Positions 40,801 through 52,538 of a stretch of DNA of 64,000 nt are shown piece by piece. Source of the DNA: Isoperla grammatica. Taxonomy: Eukaryota > Arthropoda > Insecta > Plecoptera > Perlodidae. Numbering within the stretch: the first letter of the stretch is position 1; each line of letters begins with the position of its first letter. A model generated the notes under the pieces. The model had not been told where the DNA came from. It was given only the letters and a program-made list of their open reading frames with translations, and did not search any database. Where the stretch lies: the NCBI GenBank assembly GCA_945910005.1, contig OX246743.1:13436587-13500586 (forward strand), read 5' to 3'. A program made the position numbers and the translations under genes.

Positions 40801-42663
40801 CCCTCTTTGCAATCCAAGCGCCTCACAATCTCCCCAGTGTTGCTCTCGCCACTCCGTCATACTTGCGGCCCTCTTACCAATCCTTGCGCCTAACAATCTC
40901 CCCAGTGTAGCTCTCGTCACTCCACCATACTTGCGGCCCTCTTCGCAATCCAAGCGCCTAACAATCTCCCCAATGTGGCTCTCGTCACTCCGCAATTCTT
41001 GCGGCCCTCTTTGCAATCCAAGCGCCTAACAATCTCCCTAGTGTGCTCTCGCCATTCCGTCATACTTGCGGCCCTCTTTGCAATCCAAGCGCCTAACAAT
41101 CTCCCCAATATGGCTCTCGTCACTCCACCATACTTGCGGCCCTCTTTGCAATCAAAACGCCTAACAATCTCCCCAATGTGGCTTTCGTCACACCTTCATA
41201 CTTGCGGCCCTCTTTTTAATCCAAGCGCCTTACAATCTCCCCGATGTGGCTCTCGTCACTCCGCCATACTTGCGGCCCTCTTTGCAATCCAAGCGCCTGA
41301 CAATCTCCCCAATATGGCTCTCGTCACTCCACCATACTTGCGGCCCTCTTTGCAATCAAAACGCCCAACAATCTCCCTAATGTGACTCTCGTCACACCTT
41401 CATACTTGCGGCCCTCGTTGCAATCCAAGTGCCTAACAATCTTCCCAATGTGGCTCTCGTCACACCGTCATACTTGCGGCCGTCTTTGCAATCCAATCGC
41501 CTAACAATCTCCCTAATGTGGCTCTCGCCACTCCGTCATACTTGCGGCCCTCTTTGCAAACCAAGCGCCTCACAATCTCCCCAAGATGGCACTTTCACTC
41601 CGTCACTCTTGCGGCCCTCTTTGCAATCCAAGCACCTAACAATCTCTCCAATGTGGCTCTCGTCACTCCGTCATACTTGCGGCCCTCTTTGCAATCCAAG
41701 CGCCTTACAATCTCCCCAATGTGGCTCTCGTCACACCGCCATACTCGCGGCCCTCTTTGCAAACAGAGCGCCTAACATCTCCCCAATGTGGCTCTCGGAA
41801 CTCCGTCATACTTGCGGCCCTCTTTGCAATCAGATCGCCTTACAATCTCCCCAATGTGGCTCTCGTCACTATGTCATACTTGCGGCCCTCTTTGCAATCA
41901 GAGCGCCTTACAATCTCCCCGATGTGGCTCTCGCCACTCCGCCATTCTTGCGGCCCGGTTTGCAATCCAAGCGCCTAACAATCTCCCCGATGTGGCTCTC
42001 GTCACTCCACCATACTTGCGGCCCTCTTTGCAATCCAAGCGCCTTTCAATCTCCCTTGTGTTGCTCTTTGCCACTCCGTCATACTTGCGGCCCTCTTTGC
42101 AATCCAAGCGCCTAACAATCTCCCAAGTGTGGCTCTCGTCACACCGTCATACTTGCGGCCTTTTTTGCAATCCAAGCGCCTAACAATCTCCCCAATATGG
42201 CTCTCGTCACTCCACCATACTTGCGGCCCTCTTTGCAATCCAAGCATCTAACAATCTCCCCAATGTAGCTCTCGTCACACCGTCATACTTGCGGCCGTTT
42301 TGCAATCCAATCGCCTAACAATCTCCCCAATGTGGCTTTCGCCACTCCGTCATACTTGCGGCCCTCTTTGCAATCCAAGCGCCTCACAATCTCCCCAAGA
42401 TGGCACTTTCACTCCGTCACTCTTGCGGCCCTCTTTGCAATCCAAGCACCTAACAATCTCTCCAATGTGGCTCTCGTCACTCCGTCATACTTGCGGCCCT
42501 CTTTGCAATCCAAGCGCCGTACAATCTCCCCAATGTGGCTCTCGTCACACCGCCATACTAGCGGCCCTCTTTGCAATCACAGCGCCTAACATCTCCCCAA
42601 TGTGGCTCTCGGCACTCCGTCATACTTGCGGCCCTCTTTGCAATCAGATCGCCTTACAATCTC
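37845..42663 (+). repeat. 4.82-kb higher-order unit, first of a tandem pair
   Basis: About 71 monomers. Every position tested recurs 4819 bp downstream, for example the CCACCAAACT unit, the CATACTTTGCGG unit, the TTAAATCACCCC unit and the GGCATTCTTTGC unit. It lies directly next to its copy (42664-47484). The period is 9 bp less than 71 x 68, explained by several 1-bp-short units. Confidence 0.93.
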
Positions 42664-45600
42664 CCCAATGTGGCTCTCGCCACTCCGTCATACTTGCGGC
42701 CCTCTTTGCAATCAAAGCGCCTAACAATCTCCCCGATGTGGCTCTCGCCACTCCGCCATACTTGCGACCCTCTTTCCAATCCAAGCGCCATACAATCTCC
42801 CCAATGTGGCTCTCGCCACTCCGCCATACTTGCGGCCCTCTTTGCAATCCAAGCGCCTAACAATCTCCCCAGTGTTGCTCTCGCCACTCCGTCATACTTG
42901 CGGCCCTCTTTGCAATCAGAGCGCCTAACAATCTCCCCGATGTGGCTCTCGCCACTCCGTCATACTTGCGGCCCTCTTTGCAATCCAAGCGCCTAACAAT
43001 CTCCCCAGTGTGGCTCTCGCCACTCCGTCATACTTGCGGCCCTCTTTTCAATCCAAGCGCCCAACAATCTCCCCAGTGTGGCTCTCGCCACTCCGTCATA
43101 CTTGCGGCCCTCTTTGCAATCAGAGCGCCTAACAATCTCACCGATGTGGCTCTCGCCACTTCGCCATACTTGCGGCCCTCTTTGCAATCCAAGCGCCTAA
43201 CAACCTTCCCAATGTGGTTCTCGTCACACCGTCATACTTGCGGCCCTCTTTGCAATCCAAGCGCCTTACAATCTCCCCAATGTGGCTCTCGTCACACCGT
43301 CATACTTGCGGCTCTCTTTGCAATCCAAGCGCCTAACAAACTCCCCAATGTTGCTCTCGTCACTCCGTCATACTTGCGGCCCTCTTTGCAATCCAAGCGC
43401 CTAACAATCTCCCCAACGTGGCTCTCGTCACACCGTCATACTTGCGGCCCTCTTTTCAATCCAAGCGCCTAACAATCTCCCCAATGTGGCTCTAATCACA
43501 CCGTCATACTTGCAACCCTCTTTGCCATCAAAGCGCCTAACAATCTCCCCAATGTGGCTCTCATCACACCGTCATACTTGCAGCCCTCTTTTGCAATCCA
43601 AGCGCCTAACAATCTCCCCGATGTGGCTCTCGCCACTCCGTCATACTTGCGGCCCTCTTTGCAATCCAAGCGCCTAACAATCTCCCCAGTGTGGCTCTCG
43701 CCACTCCGTCATACTTGCGGCCCTCTTTTCAATCCAAGCGCCTAACAATCTCCCCAGTGTGGCTCTCGCCACTCCGTCATACTTGCGGCCCTCTTTGCAA
43801 TCAAAACGCCTAACATCTCCCCAGTGTGGCTCTCGTCACTCCACCAAACTGGCGGCCCTCTTTGCAATCCAAGCGCCTAACAATCTCCCCAATGTGGCTC
43901 TCGTCACACCGTCATACTTGCGGCCCTCTTTTCAATCCAAGCGCCTTAAATCTCCCCAATGTGGCTCTCATCACACCGTCACACTTGCGGCCCTCTTTGC
44001 AATCAAAGCGCCTAACAATCTCCCCAGTGTGGCTCTCGCCACTCCGTCATACTTGCGGCATTCTTTGCAATCAAAACGCCTAACATCTCCCCAATGTGGC
44101 TCTCGGCACTCCGTCATACTTTGCGGCCCTCTTTTTAATCCAAGCGCCTAACAATCTCCCCAATGTGGCTCTCGCCACTCCGCCCTACTTGCGGCCCCCT
44201 TTGCAATCCAAGCGTCTAACAAACTCCCCAATGTGGCTCTCGTCACTCCGTCATACTTGCGGCCCTCTTTGCAATCAGAGCGCCTTACAATCTCCCCGAT
44301 GTGGCTCTCGCCACTCCGCCATTCTTGCTGCCCGGTTTGCAATCCAAGCGCCTAACAATCTCCCCGATGTGGCTCTCGTCACACCGCCATACTCGCGGCC
44401 CTCTTTGCAATCAGAGCGCCTAACATCTCCCCAATGTGGCTCTCGGCACTCCGTAATACTTGCGGCCCTCTTTGCAAACAGATCGCCTTACAATCTCCCC
44501 AATGTGGCTCTCGTCACTCCGTCATACTTGCGGCCCTCTTTGCAATCAGAGCGCCTTAAATCACCCCGATGTGGCTCTCGCCACTCCGCCATTCTTGCGG
44601 CCCGGTTTGCAATCCAAGCGCCTAACAATCTCCCCGATGTGGCTCTCGTCACTCCACCATACTTGCGGCCTTCTTTGCAATCCAAGCGCCTTTCAATCTC
44701 CCTTGTGTTGCTCTCCCACTCCGTCATACTTGCGGCCCTCTTTGCAATCCAAGCGCCTAACAATCTCCCCAATATGGCTCTCGTCACTCCACCATACTTG
44801 CGGCCCTCATTGCAATCAAAACGCCTAACAATCTCCCTAATGTGGCTCTCGTCACACCTTCATACTTGCGGCCCTCTTTGCTATCCAAGCGCCTAACAAT
44901 CTCCCCAATGTGGCTCTCGTCACACCGTCATACTTGCGGCCGTCTTTGCAATCCAATCGCCCAACAATCTCCCCAATAAGGCTCTCGCCACTCCGTCATA
45001 CTTGCGGCCCTCTTTGCAATCCAAGCGCCTAACAATCTCCCTTGTGTTGCTCTCGCCACTCCGTCATACTTGCGGCCCTCTTTGCAATTCAAGCGCCTAA
45101 CAATCTCCCCAATGTGGCTCTCGTCACTCTGTCATAATGGCGGCCCTCTTTGAAATCAGAGCGCCTTACAATCTCCCCGATGTGGATCTCGCCACTCCGC
45201 CATTCTTGCGGCCCTCTTTGCAATCCAAGCGCCTAACAATCTCCCCAATGTGGCTCTCGTCACTCCGTCATACTTGCGGCCCTCTTTGCAATCCAAGCGC
45301 CTAACAATCTCCCCAGTGTTGCTCTCGCCACTCCGTTATACTTGCGGCCCTCTTAGCAATCCAAGCACCTAACAATCTCCCCAATATGGCTCTCGTCACT
45401 CCACCATACTTGCGGCCCTCTTTGCAATCAAAACGCCTAACAACCTCCCCAATGTGGCTCTCGTCACACCTTCATACTTGCGGCCTTCTTTGCAATCCAA
45501 GCGCCTAACAATCTCCCCAATGTGGCTCTCGTCACACCGTTATACTTGCGGCCCTCTTTGCAATCCAAGCGCCTAACAATCTCCCCAATGTGGCTCTCGT

Positions 45601-47484
45601 CACTCCACCATACTTGCAGCCCTCTTTGCAATCCAAGCGCCTCACAATCTCCCCAGTGTTGCTCTCGCCACTCCGTCATACTTGCGGCCCTCTTACCAAT
45701 CCTTGCGCCTAACAATCTCCCCAGTGTAGCTCTCGTCACTCCACCATACTTGCGGCCCTCTTCGCAATCCAAGCGCCTAACAATCTCCCCAATGTGGCTC
45801 TCGTCACTCCGCCATTCTTGCGGCCCTCTTTGCAATCCAAGCGCCTAACAATCTCCCCAGTGTGCTCTCGCCATTCCGTCATACTTGCGGCCCTCTTTGC
45901 AATCCAAGCGCCTAACAATCTCCCCAATATGGCTCTCGTCACTCCACCATACTTGCGGCCCTCTTTGCAATCAAAACGCCTAACAATCTCCCCAATGTGG
46001 CTTTCGTCACACCTTCATACTTGCGGCCCTCTTTTTAATCCAAGCGCCTAACAATCTCCCCGATGTGGCTCTCGTCACTCCGCCATACTTGCGGCCCTCT
46101 TTGCAATCCAAGCGCCTAACAATCTCCCCAATATGGCTCTCGTCACTCCACCATACTTGCGGCCCTCTTTGCAATCAAAACGTTCAACAATCTCCCTAAT
46201 GTGACTCTCGTCACACCTTCATACTTGCGGCCCTCGTTGCAATCCAAGTGCCTAACAATCTCCCCAATGTGGCTCTCGTCACACCGTCATACTTGCGGCC
46301 GTCTTTGCAATCCAATCGCCTAACAATCTCCCTAATGTGGCTCTCGCCACTCCGTCATACTTGCGGCCCTCTTTGCAAACCAAGCGCCTCACAATCTCCC
46401 CAAGATGGCACTTTCACTCCGTCACTCTTGCGACCCTCTTTGCAATCCAAGCACCTAACAATCTCTCCAATGTGGCTCTCGTCACTCCGTCATACTTGCG
46501 GCCCTCTTTGCAATCCAAGCGCCTTACAATCTCCCCAATGTGGCTCTCGTCACACCGCCATACTCGCGGCCCTCTTTGCAAACAGAGCGCCTAACATCTC
46601 CCCAATGTGGCTCTCGGAACTCCGTCATACTTGCGGCCCTCTTTGCAATCAGATCGCCTTACAATCTCCCCAATGTGGCTCTCGTCACTATGTCATACTT
46701 GCGGCCCTCTTTGCAATCAGAGCGCCTTACAATCTCCCCGATGTGGCTCTCGCCACTCCGCCATTCTTGCGGCCCGGTTTGCAATCCAAGCGCCTAACAA
46801 TCTCCCCGATGTGGCTCTCGTCACTCCACCATACTTGCGGCCCTCTTTGCAATCCAAGCGCCTTTCAATCTCCCTTGTGTTGCTCTTTGCCACTCCGTCA
46901 TACTTGCGGCCCTCTTTGCAATCCAAGCGCCTAACAATCTCCCAAGTGTGGCTCTCGTCACACCGTCATACTTGCGGCCTTTTTTGCAATCCAAGCGCCT
47001 AACAATCTCCCTAATATGGCTCTCGTCACTCCACCATACTTGCGGCCCTCTTTGCAATCCAAGCATCTAACAATCTCCCCAATGTAGCTCTCGTCACACC
47101 GTCATACTTGCGGCCGTCTTTGCAATCCAATCGCCTAACAATCTCCCCAATGTGGCTTTCGCCACTCCGTCATACTTGCGGCCCTCTTTGCAATCCAAGC
47201 GCCTCACAATCTCCCCAAGATGGCACTTTCACTCCGTCACTCTTGCGGCCCTCTTTGCAATCCAAGCACCTAACAATCTCTCCAATGTGGCTCTCGTCAC
47301 TCCGTCATACTTGCGGCCCTCTTTGCAATCCAAGCGCCGTACAATCTCCCCAATGTGGCTCTCGTCACACCGCCATACTAGCGGCCCTCTTTGCAATCAC
47401 AGCGCCTAACATCTCCCCAATGTGGCTCTCGGCACTCCATCATACTTGCGGCCCTCTTTGCAATCAGATCGCCTTACAATCTCC
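42664..47484 (+). repeat. 4.82-kb higher-order unit, second of a tandem pair
   Basis: Copy of 37845-42663 with few differences. The offset changes from 4819 to 4820 near 42296/47115, where the first copy reads CGGCCGTTTTGC and this one CGGCCGTCTTTGC. Identity past about 47490 drops to ordinary monomer level. Confidence 0.93.
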
Positions 47485-49117
47485 CCAATGTGGCTCTCGT
47501 CACTCCGTCATACTTTCGGCCCTCTTTGCAATCAGAGCGCCTTACAATCTCCCCGATGTGGCTCTCGCCACTCCGCCATTCTTGCGGCCCGGTTTGCAAT
47601 CCAAGCGCCTAACAATCTCCCCGATGTGGCTGTCGTCACTCCACCATACTTGCGGCCCTCTTTGCAATCAGAGCGCCTTACAATCTCCCCGATGTGGCTC
47701 TCGCCACTCCGTCATACTTGCGGCCCTCTTTGCAATCCAAGCGCCTAACAATCTCCCTTGTGTTGCTCTCGCCACTCCGTCATACTTGCGGCCCTCTTTG
47801 CAATCCAAGCGCCTAACAATCGCCCCAATGTGGCTCTTGTCACTCTGTCATACTCGCGGCCCTCTTTGCAATCAGAGCGCCTTACAATCTCCCCGATGTG
47901 GATCTCGCCACTCCGCCATTCTTGCGGCCCTCTTTGCAATCCAAGCGCCTAACAATCTCCCCAATGTGGCTCTCGTCACTCCGTCATACTTTCGGCCCTC
48001 TTTGCAATTTAAGCGCCTAACAATCTCCCCAGTGTTGCTCTCGCCACTCCGTCATACTTGCGGCCCTCTTAGCAATCCAAGCGCCTAACAATCTCCCCAA
48101 TATGGCTCTCGTCACTCCACCATACTTGCGGCCCTCTTTGCAATCCAAGCGCCTAACAATCTCCCCAATGTGGCTCTTGTCACACCGTTATACTTGCGGC
48201 CCTCTTTGCAATCCAAGCGCCTAACAATCTCCCCAATGTGGCTCTCGTCACACCGTCATACTTGCGGCCGTCTTTGCAATCCAATCGCCTAACAATCTCC
48301 CCAATGTGGTTCTCGCCACTCCGTCATACTTGCGGCCCTCTTTGCAATCCAAGCGCCTCACAATCTCCCCGAGGTGGCACTTTCACTCCGTCACTCTTGC
48401 GGCCCTCTTTGCAATCCAAGCACCTAACAATCTCTCCAATGTGGCTCTCGTCACTCCGTCATACTTGCGGCCCTCTTTGCAATCCAAGCGCCTTACAATC
48501 TCCCCAATGTGGCTCTCGTCACACCGCCATACTCGCGGCCCTCTTTGCAATCAGAGCGCCGAACATCTCCCCAATGTGGCTCTCGGCACTCCGTCATACT
48601 TGCGGCCCTCTTTGCAATCAGATCGCCTTACAATCTCCCCAATGTGGCTCTCGTCACTCCGTCATACTTGCGGCCCTCTTTGCAATCAGAGCGCCTTACA
48701 ATCTCCCCGATGTGGCTCTCGCCACTCCGCCATTCTTGCGGCCCGGTTTGCAATCCAAGCGCCTAACACACTCCCCGATGTGGCTCTCGTCACTCCACCA
48801 TACTTGCGGCCCTCTTTGCAATCCAAGCGCCTTTCAATCTCCCTTGTGTTGCTCTCGCCACTCCGTCATACTTGCGGCCCTTTTTGCAATCCAAGCGCCT
48901 AACAATCTCCCCAGTGTGGCTCTCGTCACACCGTCATACTTGCGGCCCTCTTTGCAATCCAAGCGTCTACAATCTCCCCAGTGTTGCTCTCGCCACTCCG
49001 TCATACTTGCGGCCCTCTTTGCAATCCAAGCGTCTAACAATCTCCCCAATGTGGCTCTCGTCACTCCACCATACTTGCGGCCCTCTTTGCAATCAAAACG
49101 CCTAACAATCTCCCCAT

Positions 49118-49234
49118 GCAATCAGAATGTGGAATGCTATACCGGTGGAGATCAGGGATACATTGCAGAACAATTACAGCGTGTTTAAGAGTAAAATGTA
49201 TTCATTATATGTTTCGAAAAATAACGACATTTAA
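49118..49234 (+). pseudogene. C-terminal remnant of LINE ORF2 (reverse transcriptase tail)
   Basis: In the frame starting at 49118 the island encodes 38 residues and then a TAA at 49232-49234. Visible are WNAIPVEIR (from the codon at 49130) and, some ten residues on, FKSKMYSLY. The pattern W-N-x-[LI]-P-x-x-[IL]-R followed by a F-K-x-x-[LM] helix is the conserved extreme C-terminus of ORF2 proteins in Jockey/CR1-type LINEs, after the reverse-transcriptase domain. Everything upstream (endonuclease and reverse transcriptase) is absent, so this is a dead fragment. The family assignment rests on this motif and the 3' UTR, not on a database search. It is too short to appear as an ordinary ORF, and it lies in a different frame from the satellite-derived open frames that run into it. 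Confidence 0.82.
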
Positions 49235-49389
49235 TTTTGTTTATTTGTGTTTATTTGTTTTTATATTGTTTTTATATTGTTCTTATGTGCAGGTATTTCT
49301 ACGTTTATCTTCTATGAATAGCCATACATATTTGTGATGACTTACAATATAAATGGAGTTACATAATATTTAAAAATCTATAATTGAAA

Positions 49390-49575
49390 TTGAAATTGTA
49401 TTTTCCTATTATGTATGTTCGTAATTTCTAAGTCTTAAATGTATTTTAATGAATAGCTAACATTAGCAATATGATTTCATCATTCTCTTAAAAACAAAAC
49501 AAATTCAAAATCCAATTGTAATTGTATTTTTCTATTATGTATGTTCTTAATTTTAAGCCTTCAATGTATTTTACC
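49390..49575 (+). repeat. Degenerate direct repeat in the LINE 3' UTR
   Basis: About 60 bp near 49390-49452 resembles 49517-49575. Both halves contain TATTATGTATGTTC, then TAATTT, then AATGTATTTTA. This is an old internal duplication of the 3' UTR, spaced about 125 bp. Confidence 0.7.
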
Positions 49576-49651
49576 ACAAATGTATATCTCTATAACGGTT
49601 GGATGGAAGAAAAGGCTTCACTGGCCTTAATCCCGCCCAAAATAAAGACGA

Positions 49652-49675
49652 CAATCAATCAATCAATCAATCAAT
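49652..49675 (+). repeat. (CAAT)6 LINE tail fused to satellite
   Basis: Six CAAT units. The last one (49672-49675) is also the first four bases of the resuming satellite CAATGTGGCTC. The boundary between tail and target therefore cannot be resolved to the base. Confidence 0.9.
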
Positions 49676-52538
49676 GTGGCTCTCGCCACTCCGTCATACT
49701 TGCGGCCCTCTTTTCAATCCAAGCGCCTAACAATCTCCCCAGTGTGGCTCTCGTCACTCCACCATACTTGCGGCCCTCTTTGCAATCAAAACGCCTAACA
49801 ATCTCCCCAATGTGGCTCTCGCCACTCCGTCATACTTGCGGCCCTCTTTGTAATCCAAGTGCCTAACAATCTCCCCGATGTGGCTCTCGCCACTCCGTCA
49901 TACTTGCGGCCCTCTTTGCAATCCAAGCGCCTAACAATCTCCCCAGTGTGGCTCTCGCCACTCCGTTATACTTGCGGCCCTCTTTTCAATCCAAGCGCCT
50001 AACAATCTCCCCAGTGTGGTTTTTGTCACTCCACCATACTTGCGGCCCTCTTTGCAATCAAAACGCCTAACAATCTCCCCAATGTGGCTCTCGCCACTCC
50101 GTTATAACTGCGGCCCTCTTTGTAATCCAAGCGCCTAACAATCTCCCCGATGTGGCTCTTGCCACTCCGTCATACTTGCAGCCCTCTTTGCAATCCAAGC
50201 GCCTAACAATCTCCCCAGTGTGGCTCTCGCCACTCCGTTATACTTGCGGCCCTCTTTTCAATCCAAGCGCCTAACAATCTCCCCAGTGTGGCTCTCGTCA
50301 CTCCACCATACTTGCGGCCCTCTTTGCAATCAAAACGCCTAACATCTCTTTGCAATCCAAGCGTCTAACAATCTCCCCAGTGTTGCTCTCGCCACACTGT
50401 CATACTTGCGGCCCTCTTTGCAATCCAAGCACCTAACAATCTCCCCAATGTGGCTCTCATCACACCGTCATACTTGCGGCCCTCTTTGCAAACCAAGCGC
50501 CTAACAATCTCCCCAATGTGGCTCTCGGCACTCCACCATACTTGCGGCCCTCTTTGCAATCCAAGTGCCAAACATCCCCCTAATGTGGATCTCGCCACTC
50601 CGTCATACTTGCGGCCCTCTTTTGCAATCAAAGCGCCTAACAATCTCCCTAGTGTTGCTCTCGCCACTCCGTCATACTTGCGGCCCTCTTTGCAATCCAA
50701 GCGCCTAACAATCTCCCCAAGGTGGCTCTCGCCACTCCGGCATACTTGCGGCCCTCTTTGTAATCCAAGCGCCTAACAATCTCCCCGATGAGGCTCTCGC
50801 CACTCCGTCATACTCGCGGCCCTCTTTGCAATCCAAGCGCCTAACAATCTCCCCAGTGTGGCTCTCGCCACTCCGTCATACTTGCGGCCCTCTTTGCAAT
50901 CAAAACGCCTAACATCTCCCCAATGTGGCTCTCGGCACTCCGTCATACTTTGCGGCCCTCTTTGTATTCCAAGCGCCTAACAATCTCACCGATGTGTCTC
51001 TCGCCACTTCGCCATACTTGCGGCTCTCTTTGCAATCCAAGCGCCTAACAATCTCCCCAATGTGGTTCTCGTCACACCGTCATACTTGCGGCCCTCTTTG
51101 CAATCAAAGCGCCTAACAATCTTCCCAATGTGGCTCTCGTCACACCGTCATACTTGCGGCCCTCTTTGCAATCCAAGCGCCTAACAATCTTCCCAATGTG
51201 GCTCTCGTCACACCGTCATACTTGCGGCCCTCTTTGCAATCCAACCGCCTGACAATCTCCCCGGTGTGGCTCTCGTCACACCGCCATACTTGCGGCACTC
51301 TTTGCAATCAGAGCGCCTCTTAATCTCCTTGGTGTTGCTCTCGCCACTTCGTCATACTTGCGGCCCTCTTTGCATTCCAAGCGCCTAACAATCTCCCCGA
51401 TGTGGCTCTCGCCACTCCGCCATACTTGCGGCCCTCTTTGCAATCTAAGCGCCTAACAATCTCCCCAATGTGGCTCTCGCCACTCCGTCATACTTGCGGC
51501 CCTCTTTGCAATCAGAGCGTTTAACAATCTCCCCGATGTGGCTCTCGCCACTCGGTCATACTTGCGGCCCTCTTTGCAATCCAAGCGCCTAACAATCTCC
51601 CCAGTGTGGCTCTCTCACTCCGTCATACTTGCGGCCCTCTTTGCAATCAGAGCGCCTATTAATCTCCCCGATGTGGCTCTCACCACTCCGCCATACTTGC
51701 GGCCCTCTTTGCAATCAGAGCGCCTAACAATCTCACCGATTTGGCTCTCGCCACTTCGCCATACTTGCGGCCCTCTTTGCAATCCAAGCGCCTAACAATC
51801 TCCCGAATGTGGTTCTCGTCACACCGTCATACTTGCGGCCCTCTTTGCAATCCAAGCGCCTTACAATCTCCCCAATGTGGCTCTCGTCACACCGTCATAC
51901 TTGCGGCTCTCTTTGCAATCCATGCGCCTCACAATCTCCCCAAGGTGGCACTTTCACTCCGTCACTCTTGCGGCCCTCTTTGCAATCCAAGCGCCTTACA
52001 ATCTCTCCAATGTGGCTCTCGTCACTCCGTCATACTTGCGGCCCTCTTTGCAATCCAAGCGCCTTACAATCTCCCCAATGTGGCTCTCGTCACACCGCCA
52101 TACTCGCGGCCCTCTTTGCAATCAGAGCGCCTAACATCTCCCCAATGTGGCTCTCGTCACTCCGTCATACTAGCGGCCCTCTTTGCAATCAGAGCGCCTT
52201 ACAATCTCCCCGATGTGGCTCTCGCCACTCCGCCATTCTTGCGGCCCGGTTTGCAATCCAAGCGCCTAACAATCTCCCCGATGTGGCTGTCGTCACTCCA
52301 CCATACTTGCGGCCCTCTTTGCAATCCAAGCGCCTTTCAATCTCCCTTGTGTTGCTCTCGCCACTCCGTCATACTTGCGGCCCTCTTTGCAATCAAAGCG
52401 CCTAACAATCTCCCCAGTGTGGCTCTCGCCACACCGTCATACTTGCGGCCCTCTTTGCAATCCAAGCGCCTAACAATCTCCCCAATATGGCTCTCGTCAC
52501 TCCACCATACTTGCGGCCCTCTTTGCAATCAAAACGCC
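49672..52538 (+). repeat. 68-bp satellite array, middle block
   Basis: Same monomer and orientation as the left block, about 42 units. It contains more irregular units than the main block: a truncated fusion at about 50341 (TAACATCTCTTTGCAATCC, roughly 40 bp lost), CTCTCTCACTCC at about 51612, and GGTTTTTGTCACTCC at about 50018. Its last 800 bp follow the unit order seen near 9.4-10.1 kb. No gene is seen. Confidence 0.95.
52535..52538 (+). repeat. Target-site duplication CGCC, left copy
   Basis: The four satellite bases directly left of the 5' LTR are CGCC, repeated directly after the 3' LTR at 61126-61129. Removing the element and one copy restores a normal unit, AAAACGCC followed by TAACAATC. 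Confidence 0.85.

Larger units (their letters stand above)
1..49116 (+). repeat. 68-bp satellite array, main block
   Basis: Head-to-tail tandem array of a 68-bp monomer with no change of orientation. The most constant part of each unit is the stretch around CTTGCGGCCCTCTTTGCAAT. The most variable part is the 25 bp or so around GTCACTCCGTCAT, where recurring variants include CACACCGTCAT, CACTCCACCAT, CACTCCGCCAT and CACACCTTCAT. A second variable spot follows GCAAT, with CCAAGCGCC, CAGAGCGCC, CAAAACGCC, CAAAGCGCC or CAGATCGCC. A typical unit is about 54 percent GC with about 26 C to 11 G on this strand, a strong strand asymmetry. Some units are 67 bp through a 1-bp loss (TAACATCTCC for TAACAATCTCC; AAGATGGCACTTTCACTCC), so larger repeat periods are not exact multiples of 68. 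Units carry one GGCC site, so HaeIII should give a 68-bp ladder. The array begins before base 1. No gene is supported in this block; open frames here follow from the period. Confidence 0.97.
49117..49671 (+). mobile_element. 5'-truncated LINE (non-LTR retrotransposon) 3' end
   Basis: AT-rich island unrelated to the satellite. It holds the last codons of a LINE reverse-transcriptase ORF (49118-49234), about 400 bp of 3' UTR, a short stem-loop (AAGGC 49612-49616 with GCCTT 49624-49628, 7-nt loop), an AATAAAG just before the tail, and a (CAAT)n tail. A 3' stem-loop followed by a short microsatellite-like tail is typical of CR1/L2-like and related LINEs; the exact clade is not decided here. The 5' part is missing, as is usual after aborted reverse transcription. 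The satellite flanks read CTCCCCA on the left and AATGTGG on the right, so there is no long target duplication. Confidence 0.88.

Noticed and set aside
1..49116. CRISPR array
   Set aside because: Repeats are contiguous with no unique spacers, and the setting is eukaryotic with retroelements.
1..49116. CENP-B box in the monomer
   Set aside because: I looked for the TTCG...CGGGA pattern and did not find it. A centromeric role is possible but not shown.
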